The position numbers were made by a program, and so were the translations under genes. Positions 6,098 to 6,941 of a stretch of 6,941 bases of DNA are shown in pieces. Below the pieces are notes generated by a model. That model was given only the letters and a program-made list of their open reading frames with translations. It had not been told where the DNA came from and ran no database searches. Source of the stretch: Deltaproteobacteria bacterium (GTDB taxonomy: Bacteria; Desulfobacterota; SM23-61); contig JAOUFX010000148.1 of the NCBI GenBank assembly GCA_029857975.1, positions 1 to 6,941 on the forward strand, in the 5' to 3' direction. The first letter of the stretch is position 1. Each line of letters begins with the position of its first letter.

Positions 6098-6235
6098 TCA
6101 TTCGCCCTCCTTTTTTCTGCCGGCGATGGTGCACCTGCGCCCTCGCCAAATCTACAACTGACCCATTTAAACGAATCAACCCTATCCCCTAAACACCAAT
6201 TTTTCTGTATAGAAGCTTGCTGGTGGAGATCAAAG

Positions 6236-6278
6236 TATCTACCACGAGGGTTTACGACTGTCAACCCAAAGCTGTCAA
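6236..6278 (-). promoter_or_regulatory. Possible promoter of the AOR operon with doubled TTGACAG
   Basis: On the minus strand TTGACAG occurs twice, 14 bp apart (starts at 6278 and 6264). The proximal TTGACA (6264-6259) is followed after 17 bp by TAGATA (6241-6236), a poor -10 match. An alternative further downstream is TTGATC, 16 bp and TATACA. Either would give a leader of about 110-140 nt before the oxidoreductase ATG. No riboswitch consensus was recognised in that leader. Confidence 0.3.
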
Positions 6279-6280
6279 TT
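6252..6280 (+). repeat. Short repeat, copy 2 of 2 (TTACGAC...CTGTCAATT)
   Basis: This matches 642-673 in the same orientation, with identical ends (TTACGAC and CTGTCAATT) and a shared CCCAAA; it is 3 bp shorter and has small indels. It lies about 155-180 bp upstream of the oxidoreductase start and contains both TTGACAG copies of the candidate promoter. Confidence 0.5.
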
Positions 6281-6418
6281 TGCCCGCCTCACTTTCAATA
6301 TTCAGTCGTAAAATCCAAAAAAATTGGCAAGAAGGAAGTAGGTTCGTGAGGACAAGTTTCGCAGGGGTGACGGTTTTTCTGAGTCTGGCCAGAACCCCTA
6401 ACAAAGTCTGGAAAGATT

Positions 6419-6447
6419 TTGACAAGTATCAAAGTTGGTGTTATTTT
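6419..6447 (+). promoter_or_regulatory. Probable sigma-70-type promoter of the gap gene
   Basis: TTGACA (6419-6424), a 17-bp spacer and TATTTT (6442-6447) give a perfect -35 and a four-of-six -10 at ideal spacing. The predicted transcript would start near 6454, with a leader of about 60 nt before the ATG at 6513. Confidence 0.5.
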
Positions 6448-6500
6448 TAATATATGCGCCGCAGGCGAAAATGCTTCCCAAAAGAGGGATAAAGGGGTAG

Positions 6501-6941
<441 letters not shown>

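Noticed and set aside
6098..6235. A molybdenum or tungsten cofactor riboswitch in the AOR leader
   Set aside because: The leader is long enough, but I could not recognise the conserved core or a convincing multi-stem fold by reading.
6217..6450. 77-residue plus-strand frame in the divergent intergenic region
   Set aside because: No Shine-Dalgarno, no family resemblance, and it runs over the probable gap promoter.

Overview
The window looks like chromosomal DNA of a strict anaerobe. The best guess is Desulfobacterota (the former Deltaproteobacteria) or a similar uncultured lineage. This rests on a tungsten-type aldehyde:ferredoxin oxidoreductase family gene, a selenocysteine-encoding gene, and intergenic dispersed repeats of the GTCATTGCGA and ACCACAGAG kinds that I recall from such genomes. 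The taxonomic guess is inference; no marker gene is present.

Layout from left to right: (1) the N-terminal part of a fumarylacetoacetate hydrolase (FAH) family gene on the minus strand, cut by the window edge; (2) a 322-bp gap with a nested inverted-repeat element and a plus-strand terminator-like hairpin; (3) a PAC2-family gene on the minus strand; (4) a 307-bp AT-rich gap with a tandem repeat that creates two TATAAT boxes and with degenerate repeats; (5) a three-gene minus-strand operon, read right to left: AOR family oxidoreductase, a ThiS/MoaD-like sulfur carrier that shares one base with it (TAATG), and after 92 bp a UGSC-family selenoprotein; (6) a 415-bp divergent intergenic region; (7) the first 143 codons of a plus-strand glyceraldehyde-3-phosphate dehydrogenase.

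The main result is that two apparently separate minus-strand reading frames (3669-3388 and 3345-1930) are one gene. They lie in the same frame and are separated by a single TGA at 3387-3385, followed directly by Gly-Ser-Cys. That makes the U-G-S-C motif of the UGSC (seleno)protein family. A perfect 7-bp hairpin with loop GUA follows, with its loop G 20 nt after the UGA, as expected for a bacterial SECIS. The product is a 579-residue fusion: a UGSC redox domain (about 1-172), a basic linker, and a conserved-looking C-terminal domain of unknown function (about 218-579). A possible internal start at 3024 could also make the C-terminal domain alone.

Functionally, the AOR homologue would carry a W- or Mo-bispterin and a 4Fe-4S cluster, the small GG-ending protein could supply or relay sulfur (for pterin dithiolene or a related purpose), and the selenoprotein is a putative thiol/selenol redox partner or enzyme. 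The substrate is unknown. The combination of a tungsten-type enzyme, a dedicated sulfur carrier and a selenoprotein fusion in one operon is the candidate undescribed system here.
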